A stretch of DNA of 64,000 bases, taken from NCBI GenBank assembly GCA_002483445.1, contig DLHY01000054.1:124001-188000 (forward strand), in the 5' to 3' direction. Shown here one piece after another: positions 1 through 8,539 of this stretch. Under the pieces are notes generated by a model, which saw only the letters and a list, made by a program, of their open reading frames with translations, did not search any database and was not told where the DNA came from. This DNA is from Blastocatellia bacterium UBA7656. Lineage in GTDB: Bacteria > Acidobacteriota > Blastocatellia > UBA7656. Within the stretch, counting starts at the first letter, position 1; each line of letters begins with the position of its first letter. The translations under genes and the position numbers were made by a program.

Positions 1-62
1 ATGTCCGGGTCGTCTTCGAGAAGAAGGCCGGGGTAATCCTGGGCTTTCAGTTTTTTGCTCAT
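1..62 (-). CDS. N-terminus of a divergent gene cut by the window edge (tentative)
   Basis: A minus-strand reading frame opens at an ATG at 60-62 and stays open to the left edge, giving about 20 codons that begin MSKKLKAQDY and continue with an acidic stretch. It is divergent from the acyltransferase gene. No clear ribosome site precedes the ATG and the fragment is too short to name. It may also be a chance open frame. Confidence 0.35.
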   Translation of the reverse strand, partial: MSKKLKAQDYPGLLLEDDPD

Positions 63-183
63 AATGCTGACTGCCAAACAGCGATTGGACAAAAAACAGG
101 TTAATTCTATGAACTGGCTTTGTCAATCTATCAGCCCCGCGTGTAGATTTACGTTCGGACACGAGAACGAATCTGCTGACGAG

Positions 184-969
184 ATGATGCCGGAAAACTC
201 ATTTCATGAACAGACAACGGCTTCCCGGCCCGACGGTCGCCGAAAGCCTGATCGAGGCGCGGAAGATTTGCGCCGTCGCATTTATGATTTTTCATCGCTC
301 GCCAAATACAGATTCCGAGACAGAATGCTCATCCGGGCAGCCGATGTTTTTTTCTACTGGCTGATTAAATTGATCTGCTCGACTGTGCGCTGGGAAGTTC
401 GCGGGATGGATCAATTGGAAGGGATACTTGCTCGCGGCAACCGGGCGATACTGACTTTCTGGCACTCCTGCATATTCGGCGCGACATGGTTCTGGCGCAG
501 GCGCGGCATCGTCGTTATGTCGAGTCAGAGCCGCGACGCGGAATACATCGGACGATTCATCAAGCGATTCGGATATGGAACGGCTCGCGGCTCGGCTACT
601 CGCGGCGGTCAGCGCGCGCTCGTAGAGATGGCCGAGTGTCTGCAAAACGGAATCGATGTGGGCTTCACCATCGACGGCCCGCGCGGCCCCGCTTATGTCG
701 CCAAACCCGGAGCCGTCACCCTTGCGCGACACACCGGTCAGGCGATACTGCCTTTTCATGTAGCGGCGCGACGCGGCTTCGAGTTTCCTACGTGGGATCG
801 TCTGCAAATACCCGCGCCTTTCACCCGCGCCGTGATATTGATCGCCGAGCCGATATATGTGCCGCGCGACGCCGCGGGTGAAGAGATCAGATCAAAACAG
901 ATTCAATTGCAAGCTGCCCTCGACCATCTTCGCGCGGAAGGCGAAGCATGGCGAAAAGAACGATCCTGA
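184..969 (+). CDS. DUF374-type lysophospholipid acyltransferase family protein
   Basis: The protein (261 aa from this start) matches the DUF374 branch of the LPLAT acyltransferase superfamily, membrane-associated enzymes thought to acylate glycolipid or lipid A-type acceptors. Visible landmarks are a hydrophobic N-terminal segment (FFYWLIKLI), the FWHSCIF acyltransferase block that takes the place of the usual HX4D box, SRDAEYIGRF, the RGSATRGG turn, and the strongly conserved IDGPRGPAYVAKPG. The frame is open upstream to base 55, but the family signal begins only after about base 320. I chose the paired ATGs at 184/187; the start is uncertain because no strong ribosome site is seen. lpxA lies two genes downstream on the other strand, which fits a role in envelope lipid synthesis. 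Confidence 0.85.
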   Translation: MMPENSFHEQTTASRPDGRRKPDRGAEDLRRRIYDFSSLAKYRFRDRMLIRAADVFFYWLIKLICSTVRWEVRGMDQLEGILARGNRAILTFWHSCIFGATWFWRRRGIVVMSSQSRDAEYIGRFIKRFGYGTARGSATRGGQRALVEMAECLQNGIDVGFTIDGPRGPAYVAKPGAVTLARHTGQAILPFHVAARRGFEFPTWDRLQIPAPFTRAVILIAEPIYVPRDAAGEEIRSKQIQLQAALDHLRAEGEAWRKERS

Positions 970-1111
970 AAACCGCTCTCATTTCAAACCTGCCCGACAG
1001 TTAAATCTCGCCTGTAACAACCCGAACGGGGAATGGAAAACAACTTATTCAGTCAAAATGACGAGATCGGTCTTTCACATTGACCGGGCGGGGCTTGCGC
1101 ATTTTGGCTGT

Positions 1112-1140
1112 GCGCGCTTTATTTGCAAAAAATTGCGCGC
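1112..1140. repeat. GCGCGC-flanked inverted repeat upstream of the sigma-54 promoter
   Basis: Two GCGCGC blocks (1112-1117 and 1135-1140) flank an AT-rich centre just upstream of the sigma-54-type promoter. The position would suit an activator or operator site, but the inverted repeat is short and self-complementary, so this is a weak inference. Confidence 0.3.
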
Positions 1141-1147
1141 TTATCGC

Positions 1148-1163
1148 TGGCACAATGCTTGCT
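1148..1163 (+). promoter_or_regulatory. Sigma-54 (RpoN) promoter, -24/-12 type
   Basis: The sequence reads TGGCAC, five bases, then TTGCT, and is preceded by C. This agrees with the YTGGCAC-N5-TTGCW consensus at every key base, including the GG and GC pairs at correct spacing. It lies about 115 bases upstream of the HD-GYP start codon at 1277 and points toward it. The rest of the 970-1276 gap shows no gene. Confidence 0.7.
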
Positions 1164-1276
1164 TCTATTGGCGGACGCTTGCAAGGGCTTTGAGCAGATG
1201 AGTCGTTTCAGCAGCAATCGAATTCGCAGTAAACCGAATGAGCCGTGCGATTTTTCAATCCGGGGAAAAGAGGGTT

Positions 1277-3292
1277 ATGGAAACGCTGAAGAAAAGCCGT
1301 GATTATCAGAGCGCGATAATCACTATAGGTCTGGCGACCTGGCTGATGGCTTTCGCGCAGTTGTTGTCCGACTACCCGGCTCAGGATCAGTTGGAGTTTC
1401 TTTTTCTCGTCCCCGTCATTATCGCCGTAGGCCTCTCGCCGCAGCGTTTCCGGTTGCCTCTGGGACTCAGTTTTTCGAAGGAGAAAGTTTCCTTCACGCT
1501 CTCCGACGCGATAGTGGTGCTGGTAGCCTGCTGGTACGGATTTTCTCCGGCAGTGCTTCTGGCCGGGATCGAGGGCTTCACTTCATCGCGTCGCACGGCC
1601 AAACGCCTTTCAAGCAATCTTTTCTCTTCAGGGATGATGGCTCTGGGCGCTGCTGCCGCGGCTTTGACGCTGATGGCCGTTCTGCGCTTTGCCTTCAGCA
1701 TGACGGTTCCGGCGCGCAATAAGGATTTTCTCGCCGTATCGATTGCTATACTTGCCGCCAATCTGGTTCAGATGGCGGTCAATATCACACTGCTCTCCAT
1801 TCTGATGGCGCTCCGACATGGCGACCCCGTCAGCCGCCACTGGAAAGGACTTCTCGGAGCTTCAGTATTGTTTCTGCCTACGAGCAGCACCGCAAGCCTT
1901 ATGTACATGGCTCTGCAATATGACCTATGGCTGATGATGGTCGTGGGCGGGCCTATATTCCTCACGCTTCATCTGTGGCTCAGGGTATATCGCGACAACG
2001 TGCAGAAACGAATAGCCGCCGTCGAGAAAGCTCACCGCGAAACCATCGAAGCTCTGGCTGTCGCCATCAACGCCAAAGATGAAGTCACTCACGATCACGT
2101 CCTGCGAGTTCAGATTTATGCAGCAGGTGTCGCCCGATTGCTCGATTGTTCCGAAGAAGAAATAGAAGCTCTCAAAGCGGGCGCGCTTCTTCACGATATA
2201 GGCAAGATCGCTGTGCCTGATTACATACTTGAAAAGCCCGGCAAGCTGACCGCCGCCGAATTCGAAAAGATGAAGATTCACACCATCGCCGGAGCGCAGA
2301 TACTCGGTCGAGTCGAATTCCCTTACCCGATAGTCCCCATTGTTCGACATCATCACGAGCGATGGGACGGACAGGGGTATCCGGACGGACTCAAAGCCAA
2401 CGAGGTACCGCTCACCGCGCGCATACTTTCAGTCGTGGACTGCTTCGACGCAGTGCGCGAAGACCGACAGTATCGCAAAGGGCTATCAAGAGAAGAAGCC
2501 ATCGCGCTGATACTCAAGGGCAGCGGCACTCAGTACGATCCCAAAGTGGCATCGACGTTCATCGCTCACCTGTCTGAATTCGAAGCTGAGATAGAAGCGC
2601 GCCGTCATCTGCCGCCGCCGACTTTCGGAATAGAGCCAATCGAGAGGCTTTCGGAAGCCGCCCGCAGGGTTCCGCCCGCGTCAGGGCTTGCTGAAGACCT
2701 CGGAGAAAAGAAATCTCCGCAGAGCGCCTTTGAAGATCAGGCGAAAGCCATAAGCGAACTGGCGAAAGCGGTCATCTCTGAGCGCGACCGCGACCGAATG
2801 CTTGAGGCATTCGCCGACAGGCTCAAATCGGTGGTCGATTACGACACCTGCGCGATCACGCTCATCACGCCTGAGACGGGGTTGAACACAGTCGCGCACG
2901 CAGCGGGCCGTCACGCCGACGCGCTCAAGGGGCGTCGCATCTCGCTCGGCGAGGGCGTGACGGGCTGGGTGATAGCCAACAAGAAACCTTTCTGCAACAC
3001 CGACCCGAAACTCGATCTCCCGCCGCAACTCGCGGACTACTTCTCGGCTTATCGCACGCTTGCGGTATTTCCCGTTATGAAGGAAGGCGCGATCTATGGA
3101 GCAGTCACGCTGTATTCGGCATCGCTCCTGTGTTACACCGTCGAGCATCACCGTCGATTGGAAGAAGCGGCGAGCCTTATGGCCGCCGCGCTTTCCGTAG
3201 ATGAAGAATTTTCCGCCATCTGGCCTCGCGAAAAATCGCTGGTCAGGAGGAAAAGGACAGAGCCGGACATCGAATCGGAGTTTGCGTCCTGA
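1277..3292 (+). CDS. Membrane HD-GYP domain protein with C-terminal GAF domain
   Basis: Likely a cyclic-di-GMP phosphodiesterase coupled to a sensory GAF domain (671 aa). Residues about 15-245 hold several hydrophobic segments (for example FLFLVPVIIAVGL and AIVVLVACWYGF), an integral-membrane sensor. The HD-GYP domain follows: a leading HDHVLRVQ at about 272, HDIGK near 305, and HHERWDGQGYP near 359-369, so the metal-binding HD and the GYP signature are intact. A GAF domain covers roughly residues 490-640. The in-frame ATG at 1238 would add 13 residues, but 1277 follows a GAGG-like ribosome site. A sigma-54 promoter lies upstream, suggesting RpoN-dependent expression. The gene converges on lpxA with four bases between their ends. 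Confidence 0.9.
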   Translation: METLKKSRDYQSAIITIGLATWLMAFAQLLSDYPAQDQLEFLFLVPVIIAVGLSPQRFRLPLGLSFSKEKVSFTLSDAIVVLVACWYGFSPAVLLAGIEGFTSSRRTAKRLSSNLFSSGMMALGAAAAALTLMAVLRFAFSMTVPARNKDFLAVSIAILAANLVQMAVNITLLSILMALRHGDPVSRHWKGLLGASVLFLPTSSTASLMYMALQYDLWLMMVVGGPIFLTLHLWLRVYRDNVQKRIAAVEKAHRETIEALAVAINAKDEVTHDHVLRVQIYAAGVARLLDCSEEEIEALKAGALLHDIGKIAVPDYILEKPGKLTAAEFEKMKIHTIAGAQILGRVEFPYPIVPIVRHHHERWDGQGYPDGLKANEVPLTARILSVVDCFDAVREDRQYRKGLSREEAIALILKGSGTQYDPKVASTFIAHLSEFEAEIEARRHLPPPTFGIEPIERLSEAARRVPPASGLAEDLGEKKSPQSAFEDQAKAISELAKAVISERDRDRMLEAFADRLKSVVDYDTCAITLITPETGLNTVAHAAGRHADALKGRRISLGEGVTGWVIANKKPFCNTDPKLDLPPQLADYFSAYRTLAVFPVMKEGAIYGAVTLYSASLLCYTVEHHRRLEEAASLMAAALSVDEEFSAIWPREKSLVRRKRTEPDIESEFAS

Positions 3293-3296
3293 CCCA

Positions 3297-4061
3297 TTAG
3301 CGACAGAACCCGCGCTTCGAACTTCGCGCGAACTCGATCATCTCATCGACTAACGGGCTTGCCATCTCGCTCATCTGCTGCAGAGCTTCTTCCAGACGGA
3401 GACCTGAGCGAAGAAGCAGGCGATAAGCCTGTTTGAGTTGTTGAATCTCTGCGGCCTTCACTCCCGCGCGGCGCAGCCCGACCGCGTTCAATCCGCAGGC
3501 GCGGCCCGGCGCTCCGTCCGTGATGACGAATGGCAGACAGTCCTGAACTATTTTCGAGTTCCCTCCTATCATCGCCAGCCGCCCGATGCGACAGAACTGA
3601 TGCACGACCACGCCGCCCGAAATGAATGCCTGATCGGCGATGCGAATGTGACCCGCGAGCGCGACATTGTTCGCAAGGATGACTCGATCTCCGAGTTGGC
3701 AGTTGTGAGCCACATGCGCATAAGCCATCAGAAAACAGTTGGAGCCGACGACGGTTTCCGATCCCGGCTCAGTGCCGCGATGAACGGTCACGCCTTCGCG
3801 TATTTGATTATGGTCGCCGATGCGGACATAGCTTTCGCACTCGCGGAAACTTATGTCCTGGGGCTCGCCGCCGATGATCGCGCCTTCGTGAATTATGTTT
3901 GATCGTCCGAGTGCGGTGAATCTCTTGACAGAGGCGTGAGCGCGAACCTCCGAGTCATCGCCGATCACGGTGTCGCGCTCGATTATTGAATAAGGGCCGA
4001 TGCGGACGCCTTCGCCCAAACGCGCGCCCGGTTCGATGATCGAAGTCGGATGAATGCTCAT
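3297..4061 (-). CDS. lpxA: UDP-N-acetylglucosamine acyltransferase (LpxA)
   Basis: First enzyme of lipid A synthesis: transfers a hydroxyacyl chain from acyl carrier protein to the 3-OH of UDP-GlcNAc, in the cytoplasm. The 254-aa length is normal. The N-terminal two thirds is a left-handed beta helix of hexapeptide repeats (IIEPGARLGEGVRIGPYSII onward). The catalytic-histidine region is present as AYAHVAHNC, followed by ISGGVVVHQF and the LpxA-typical GGNSKIVQDCLPFV. The helical C-terminal domain begins around AVGLRRAGVKAAEI. The start ATG (4059-4061) gives a canonical N-terminus. Presence of lpxA indicates a lipopolysaccharide-type outer membrane. It stands alone here, without lpxD or fabZ neighbours. 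Confidence 0.95.
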   Translation of the reverse strand: MSIHPTSIIEPGARLGEGVRIGPYSIIERDTVIGDDSEVRAHASVKRFTALGRSNIIHEGAIIGGEPQDISFRECESYVRIGDHNQIREGVTVHRGTEPGSETVVGSNCFLMAYAHVAHNCQLGDRVILANNVALAGHIRIADQAFISGGVVVHQFCRIGRLAMIGGNSKIVQDCLPFVITDGAPGRACGLNAVGLRRAGVKAAEIQQLKQAYRLLLRSGLRLEEALQQMSEMASPLVDEMIEFARSSKRGFCR

Positions 4062-4067
4062 AGGGAA

Positions 4068-4218
4068 CAGGGGTCAGGGGTCAGGGGTCAGGGGTCAGGG
4101 GTCAGGAAGCAAAGAAGCGACTCTTAGGATGAAAACGCGCCTGCGGAAGAAATTTGACTCTTCAATGATCGCCTTCTTCCTATAACCTTGACCCCTGATC
4201 CCCGACCCCCGACCCCTG
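4068..4218. repeat. Heptamer-repeat hairpin: (gggtcag) arm, spacer, complementary arm
   Basis: Arm 1 is five tandem gggtcag units at 4071-4105. Arm 2 (about 4186-4218) is a degenerate series of the complementary heptamer (cttgacc, cctgatc, cccgacc). The two arms can fold back on each other across an 80-base spacer. The element fills the gap between the lpxA start codon and the stop of the M1-like gene. It is the first of about ten such elements in the window. Confidence 0.8.
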
Positions 4219-6333
4219 TCAGTTGCTCGCCGAACTTGAACGCTCGCGTTTGAAAGGTTGGGCCTTGTATTTCTCGACCGCCTTTTGAGCGCCGTTGTAG
4301 TCGTTGCCATTATCCCTGGCTTTATCGTACTCGGCTACTGCGCGTTCGCGCTGGCCTTCGGCATCGTAACAGTTGCCGCGATAGATGTAAGACCACACTT
4401 CCAGCCACGCCGGTTCGAGGTCGCCGACCAAAACCTGATCGAAGCCATCACTGCGAGCCTTCTGCCAGTTGCGCTGCTCCATATAAAGAAGTCCCCGGTT
4501 GTACCACGCCCAGGATGATCGGGGATTGATCTTTAGCGCCGCTATGAACTGCTCTTCGGCCTCGGCGTACTCTTCGCGCTGAAAATGCTGAATGCCGCGA
4601 CGCACGACGACAGACGAGCGCAGAGATTCGGATATGCGCAGGTAGCGATTTTCCGGGTCTACTATGACATCGAGCGGTTTGCTCTCGGAAGAAATCTCGA
4701 AATCAGCCGATGTGCCTTTGAGGTCAATCGTCGTCTTCATTTCCTTGCTGCCCTCGGCTTCAAGCGCCAGAGTGACCGGCCCGCGGAAGGAATCGAGGTT
4801 CTGGCGAACAGTGCCGCGCACTTTGAACTTGCCTTCTTTGGTTCGGATGATCGCGTAATCGACTTTGAATTCAGGCACACCCGTAGAATCGACCCACAGC
4901 CCGAAGAAGCCGCGCAGGTTCGCGCCCGCCGCTTTTTCGGCAAGTGATTCGAAATCGTCTATCCCGGCATTCCTGCCCTTGAACGTGGTGTAGTAGGTCT
5001 TGATCAGATTGAAAAACTTTTCGTCTCCGATAGTTCCGCGCAGCATGTTGAAAACATAAGCGCCCTTGTAAAAAATCACCGAGCGATAAGCGGGCGACTG
5101 ATCGTTGAGTTGCGCCGGAGCGCGCGAAATCGATGCTTCCTGCTCGAAGGCAAGCGCAAGCTCGATTATCTCCGACAGAGTTCCCTGAAACTCAGCCTGA
5201 GATTGCTGCGATTCGCGATAAAGCACAGACGAATACTGAGCCAATCCCTGCGAAAGCCACACGTCATCGAAGCTCTTCATCCCCACGGACTGACCCCACC
5301 ACTGATAAGCCACTTCGCGGGCTATGTCGTCTATGGGCAAACTCTTTTCGGACACTAGCTGGTAATGCGGGAGAAAAAGAATCCCTGTGCCGCTGTATGA
5401 ATCGAGCGATTCGTCATCGATTTCAGCGACCAAAAAACGCGGGCCGTAGGGGTAAGGCGAAAAGCGGGTGCTGTAGAACTGAAGCATCTGAGCTATCTCG
5501 CGACCGAATTCTTCTATGCGGGCTTCGCTGCCGGGAAGGACGTTTAGATCGATTTGAAATCCGCCCGAACTGATCGTGCGAGTGATGAACGGCCCTGCGG
5601 CGAACGATCCGGGAAGGACAGGCTCGGTTTCAACGAAAGTAAAAGTCTTGCGATTGTCTTTCGTCGTCGCAGTCGATTTCGGCGGAGTCGCCGTCTGAGC
5701 GCCTGCCAGTTTGGGCGGAGCGGTCGCAGTCTGCGAGCCGGTCGGCGCAGGCAAGCTGGAGGGCGTGCCGATCACAACAGGCGCGGCGCTGTGTCCCGTA
5801 ACAGTCCAGTTGTTGGGAACCGTGAAAGTTATTTCGGACAATGCGCGATCAGAGGCATAGCCGTGAAAAGGAAACCATCGCGAGGCGTAAAAGAGATAGC
5901 ATCCTTCAGGGCCGACATAAGCCAGCTTTCGATCAGGAACGGGGCCGCCTTCGGGAGTGGCGAGCGGGCCTGCGTATTCGAAGGTCAAAGTTATCTCTGC
6001 GCCTGCCTCGTACAACTGGCCGAGGTTCACTCTGACGTTGAGATCGTTGACGCGATCCTGAATGAACTGAAGCGCGGTTTTACCATCCGGCCCTTTGACT
6101 GAGGATATGATGAGCGACCCGTTCATCTCGAAGACAGCCGATTGAGTCTGCTTGAGAGCTTTGAACGTGACCTGGGTTTGAGCTTTCAGCGTATGCGAAT
6201 CGGGGAGTAATTCGGCATTGATCTTATAGCGAAGTATGTCGAGGTTTGCGCCTTCTTCAGTTTGACCGAAAGCGCCGGAGGCAAGCGTCAGAAGGACGAT
6301 TGCCGCTGGGATGAGGGTCTTTTTATTGATCAT
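4219..6333 (-). CDS. M1 aminopeptidase-like protein with degenerate active site and C-terminal TPRs
   Basis: A secreted or periplasmic protein (704 aa) with an N-terminal signal peptide (residues 1-23, cleavage after GAFG). It has the M1/gluzincin fold: an N-terminal beta domain, a low-complexity insert rich in Pro, Thr and Ala at about 190-225, and a thermolysin-like region. The zinc site is broken. Where active M1 enzymes have HELAHQWWG this reads REVAYQWWG, and the second zinc ligand region WLNEGFA reads WLSQGLA. GAMEN is not recognisable. The C-terminus (about 580-700) carries TPR-like repeats beginning RRGIQHFQREEYAEAEEQF. It is therefore probably a non-catalytic scaffold or binding protein rather than a peptidase. 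Confidence 0.85.
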   Translation of the reverse strand: MINKKTLIPAAIVLLTLASGAFGQTEEGANLDILRYKINAELLPDSHTLKAQTQVTFKALKQTQSAVFEMNGSLIISSVKGPDGKTALQFIQDRVNDLNVRVNLGQLYEAGAEITLTFEYAGPLATPEGGPVPDRKLAYVGPEGCYLFYASRWFPFHGYASDRALSEITFTVPNNWTVTGHSAAPVVIGTPSSLPAPTGSQTATAPPKLAGAQTATPPKSTATTKDNRKTFTFVETEPVLPGSFAAGPFITRTISSGGFQIDLNVLPGSEARIEEFGREIAQMLQFYSTRFSPYPYGPRFLVAEIDDESLDSYSGTGILFLPHYQLVSEKSLPIDDIAREVAYQWWGQSVGMKSFDDVWLSQGLAQYSSVLYRESQQSQAEFQGTLSEIIELALAFEQEASISRAPAQLNDQSPAYRSVIFYKGAYVFNMLRGTIGDEKFFNLIKTYYTTFKGRNAGIDDFESLAEKAAGANLRGFFGLWVDSTGVPEFKVDYAIIRTKEGKFKVRGTVRQNLDSFRGPVTLALEAEGSKEMKTTIDLKGTSADFEISSESKPLDVIVDPENRYLRISESLRSSVVVRRGIQHFQREEYAEAEEQFIAALKINPRSSWAWYNRGLLYMEQRNWQKARSDGFDQVLVGDLEPAWLEVWSYIYRGNCYDAEGQRERAVAEYDKARDNGNDYNGAQKAVEKYKAQPFKRERSSSASN

Positions 6334-6494
6334 TCTGCACCGAATCCTTTTTTGTGTGATATGCCAGCAATAAATATAGCACCGCGCTGGTCGGCATTCT
6401 ATAGCGTCCGTGCCGATGGCGATGCATACACGGGGCGAATGATTGGGGCCGCTTTTCTTGCGCTATTACTCACGAATCGCTCATACTTCCGCCG

Positions 6495-7874
6495 ATGGCG
6501 AAATCGAAAGGCCCAAGAACCGTTTATGTTTGTCAGCAATGCGGAGCGCAGCAGCCGCGCTGGGTTGGCAAATGCCCGGAGTGCGGCGAGTGGAATTCGA
6601 TGGCCGAAGAGAAGGCTATTTCTTCGGCGCAGGATTCTTCGCCGCGCGGCGGGTTGTTTCGAATGCGAAAAGTCGCCCCGATTCCTTTTCACGAAATCGA
6701 AAGTCAGGAGGACGCGCGCCAGTCTTCAGGCATAGCGGAATTTGACCGCGTGCTTGGCGGAGGGCTGGTTCCCGGCTCACTCGTTTTGATCGGCGGCGAC
6801 CCCGGAATTGGAAAAAGCACGCTGCTCACGCAGGTCGCGGATCGCTTGACTCAAACCTGCGGCAAAGTCCTCTACATTTCAGGCGAGGAGAGCGAGCGAC
6901 AAATCAAACTGCGCGGCGAGCGATTGCGAATCAATCCGCAGGAACTTTATCTGTTGTCTGAAACATGCCTTGAGCGCATATTCGAAGAAATCGATAGACT
7001 CTCGCCGCAGGCGATCATCGTAGATTCCGTGCAGACGGTTTTTTCCATGAAGATGGAATCCGCGCCGGGATCGGTTTCGCAGGTTCGAGAAGTGGCGGGT
7101 CAGTTTTTAGTCCTCGCCAAGAATCGCACCGTCCCGGTTTTTCTCATCGGCCACGTTACGAAGGAAGGAATGATCGCCGGGCCAAAGGCTTTGGAACACA
7201 TAGTCGATACAGTTCTCTACTTCGAGGGGGAACGTCATCACAACCATCGCATCATCCGCGCGGTGAAGAATCGCTTCGGCGCGGCAAACGAGCTTGGCGT
7301 GTTCGAGATGACCAGCGGCGGGCTTGTGCCTGTGCTCAATCCTTCGGGGCTGTTTTTGAGCGAGCGGCCTGTGGGCGTGTCAGGCTCGGTCGTGACCGCG
7401 TGCATGGAAGGCACTCGCCCTTTGCTCGTAGAGATTCAGGCGCTTGTGACTTCTACGAAGTACGGGACGGGCCGAAGGATGACTCAGGGAGTAGATCAGA
7501 ATCGCGTGGCTCTGCTTATGGCGATGCTAGAGAAGCGCGCCGGTATGAACATTCTGGGCGATGATGTTTTCGTCAACGTTGCGGGAGGGATGGCTATCGA
7601 TGAGCCTGCGGCTGATCTCGGAATAGTGGCGGCGATAGCGTCGAGCTTTCGCAACATCGCCGTCGATGAGCGCGCGGCGGTATTTGGCGAAGTCGGGCTT
7701 GCCGGTGAAGTGCGGGCTACGAGTCAGGCTTCGGTTCGCGTGCGCGAGGCTTACGCGATGGGCTTTCGGAGATGCATCATACCTCACGGCAATCTCGCGG
7801 GACTCGAATATGACGACGGGATGGAAGTGACAGGCGCACGGAATGTGATGGATGCGCTTGAGGCGATATTCTAA
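6495..7874 (+). CDS. radA: DNA repair protein RadA
   Basis: RadA/Sms, a RecA-like ATPase that promotes branch migration in recombinational repair. All expected parts are visible in 459 aa: an N-terminal C4 zinc finger (CQQCGAQQPRWVGKCPECG), the Walker A motif GGDPGIGKST near residue 95, the RadA-specific KNRFG motif near 256, and a C-terminal Lon-protease-like domain (GTGRRMTQGVDQNRVALLMAML and following). The ATG at 6495 starts directly at the conserved MAKSKGPRTVYVC. It is divergent from the M1-like gene, with 161 bases between them. Two strong hairpins with a shared loop follow the stop codon. Confidence 0.97.
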   Translation: MAKSKGPRTVYVCQQCGAQQPRWVGKCPECGEWNSMAEEKAISSAQDSSPRGGLFRMRKVAPIPFHEIESQEDARQSSGIAEFDRVLGGGLVPGSLVLIGGDPGIGKSTLLTQVADRLTQTCGKVLYISGEESERQIKLRGERLRINPQELYLLSETCLERIFEEIDRLSPQAIIVDSVQTVFSMKMESAPGSVSQVREVAGQFLVLAKNRTVPVFLIGHVTKEGMIAGPKALEHIVDTVLYFEGERHHNHRIIRAVKNRFGAANELGVFEMTSGGLVPVLNPSGLFLSERPVGVSGSVVTACMEGTRPLLVEIQALVTSTKYGTGRRMTQGVDQNRVALLMAMLEKRAGMNILGDDVFVNVAGGMAIDEPAADLGIVAAIASSFRNIAVDERAAVFGEVGLAGEVRATSQASVRVREAYAMGFRRCIIPHGNLAGLEYDDGMEVTGARNVMDALEAIF

Positions 7875-7904
7875 AATCCGCTTTTCGAAACGACAAAAAA
7901 ACTA

Positions 7905-7940
7905 AAAGGGATGATGCAGCCCCCGTTGCCTCATCCCTTT
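7905..7940 (+). terminator. Hairpin 1 after radA, loop GCCCCCGT inside GCA/TGC
   Basis: The outer stem is AAAGGGATGA (7905-7914) with TCATCCCTTT (7931-7940). After one mismatch an inner GCA/TGC closes an eight-base loop, GCCCCCGT. A T run follows at 7944-7948. It lies about 30 bases after the radA stop, so it is probably a terminator. Its loop is identical to that of the next hairpin although the outer stem is unrelated. Confidence 0.75.
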
Positions 7941-7981
7941 CCGTTTTTACTACTGTCTGTCTGTCGCTACTTTCAGTGTTT

Positions 7982-8019
7982 GCGATGACCGACGCAGCCC
8001 CCGTTGCCTCGGTCATCGC
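7982..8019 (+). terminator. Hairpin 2 after radA, same loop as hairpin 1
   Basis: The outer stem is GCGATGACCGA (7982-7992) with TCGGTCATCGC (8009-8019). The inside is again one mismatch, GCA, GCCCCCGT, TGC. Stem sequence differs completely from hairpin 1 while the 14-base apical part is identical. No T run follows directly. It may be a second terminator or an RNA structural motif. Confidence 0.6.
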
Positions 8020-8235
8020 GTAACTTTTCAAGCTACGCTGATAGATTTGGCAATGCGCGTGCCACATTCAATGGCCTGTACAGGTAGCCCTAAGTTGCGT
8101 ATTTGCGTCGAAGCCGCGCGCTCGTCTGCTTTCGAGTTACAAAATATGTCAGAGCGCAGATGACATATCGCGTGAGGCGGGTTTTGAAAAATGCGCCAAC
8201 CTCGGAAATTGAATAGCAAATCCGGGGAGTTGGGA

Positions 8236-8480
8236 TATAATGAAGGCCGGTCAGATTGCCCAAGCCTGACCTGATCGGGAGTCGGGCGCTTTCCAGACTT
8301 ATTAAGTTTATATCATCTGGAAATCGCCCTGGTGATCGCCTACTCTTTTGATTCGGGCGATGAATTTTACGCAGGGATAAGGCAGCGTGGAACTTTAATC
8401 AATTTTCATAGGTGGGACTGCGCTTTTCTCTGTCGCTTCCGGTCGCCTTCGCACGTGTGCGAATGGATCTTTCACAATTG
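8236..8480 (+). ncRNA. Candidate structured leader or small RNA upstream of the PIN-TRAM gene
   Basis: The 665-base gap after radA contains no convincing gene beyond the two hairpins. A TATAAT box stands at 8236-8241. Downstream are successive hairpins: GGTCAG/CTGACC (8249-8271); GGGCG-TTTCCAGA with TCTGGAAA-CGCCC (8284-8329); ATCGCC/GGCGAT (8335-8361); and the palindrome TTCGCACGTGTGCGAA (8448-8463). A clear -35 box is not obvious. This could be the 5' leader of the operon starting at 8540 or an independent RNA. I cannot assign it to a known family. Confidence 0.35.
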
Positions 8481-8539
8481 ATCGCAGCGTCGTATAGCAG
8501 GAACGGCTAACGCGATAGGGTGAGACGAACGGAGGTCCT

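Noticed and set aside
857..1201. 114-codon plus-strand frame after the acyltransferase
   Set aside because: Overlaps the end of the acyltransferase in another frame, includes the sigma-54 promoter region, and has no family resemblance.
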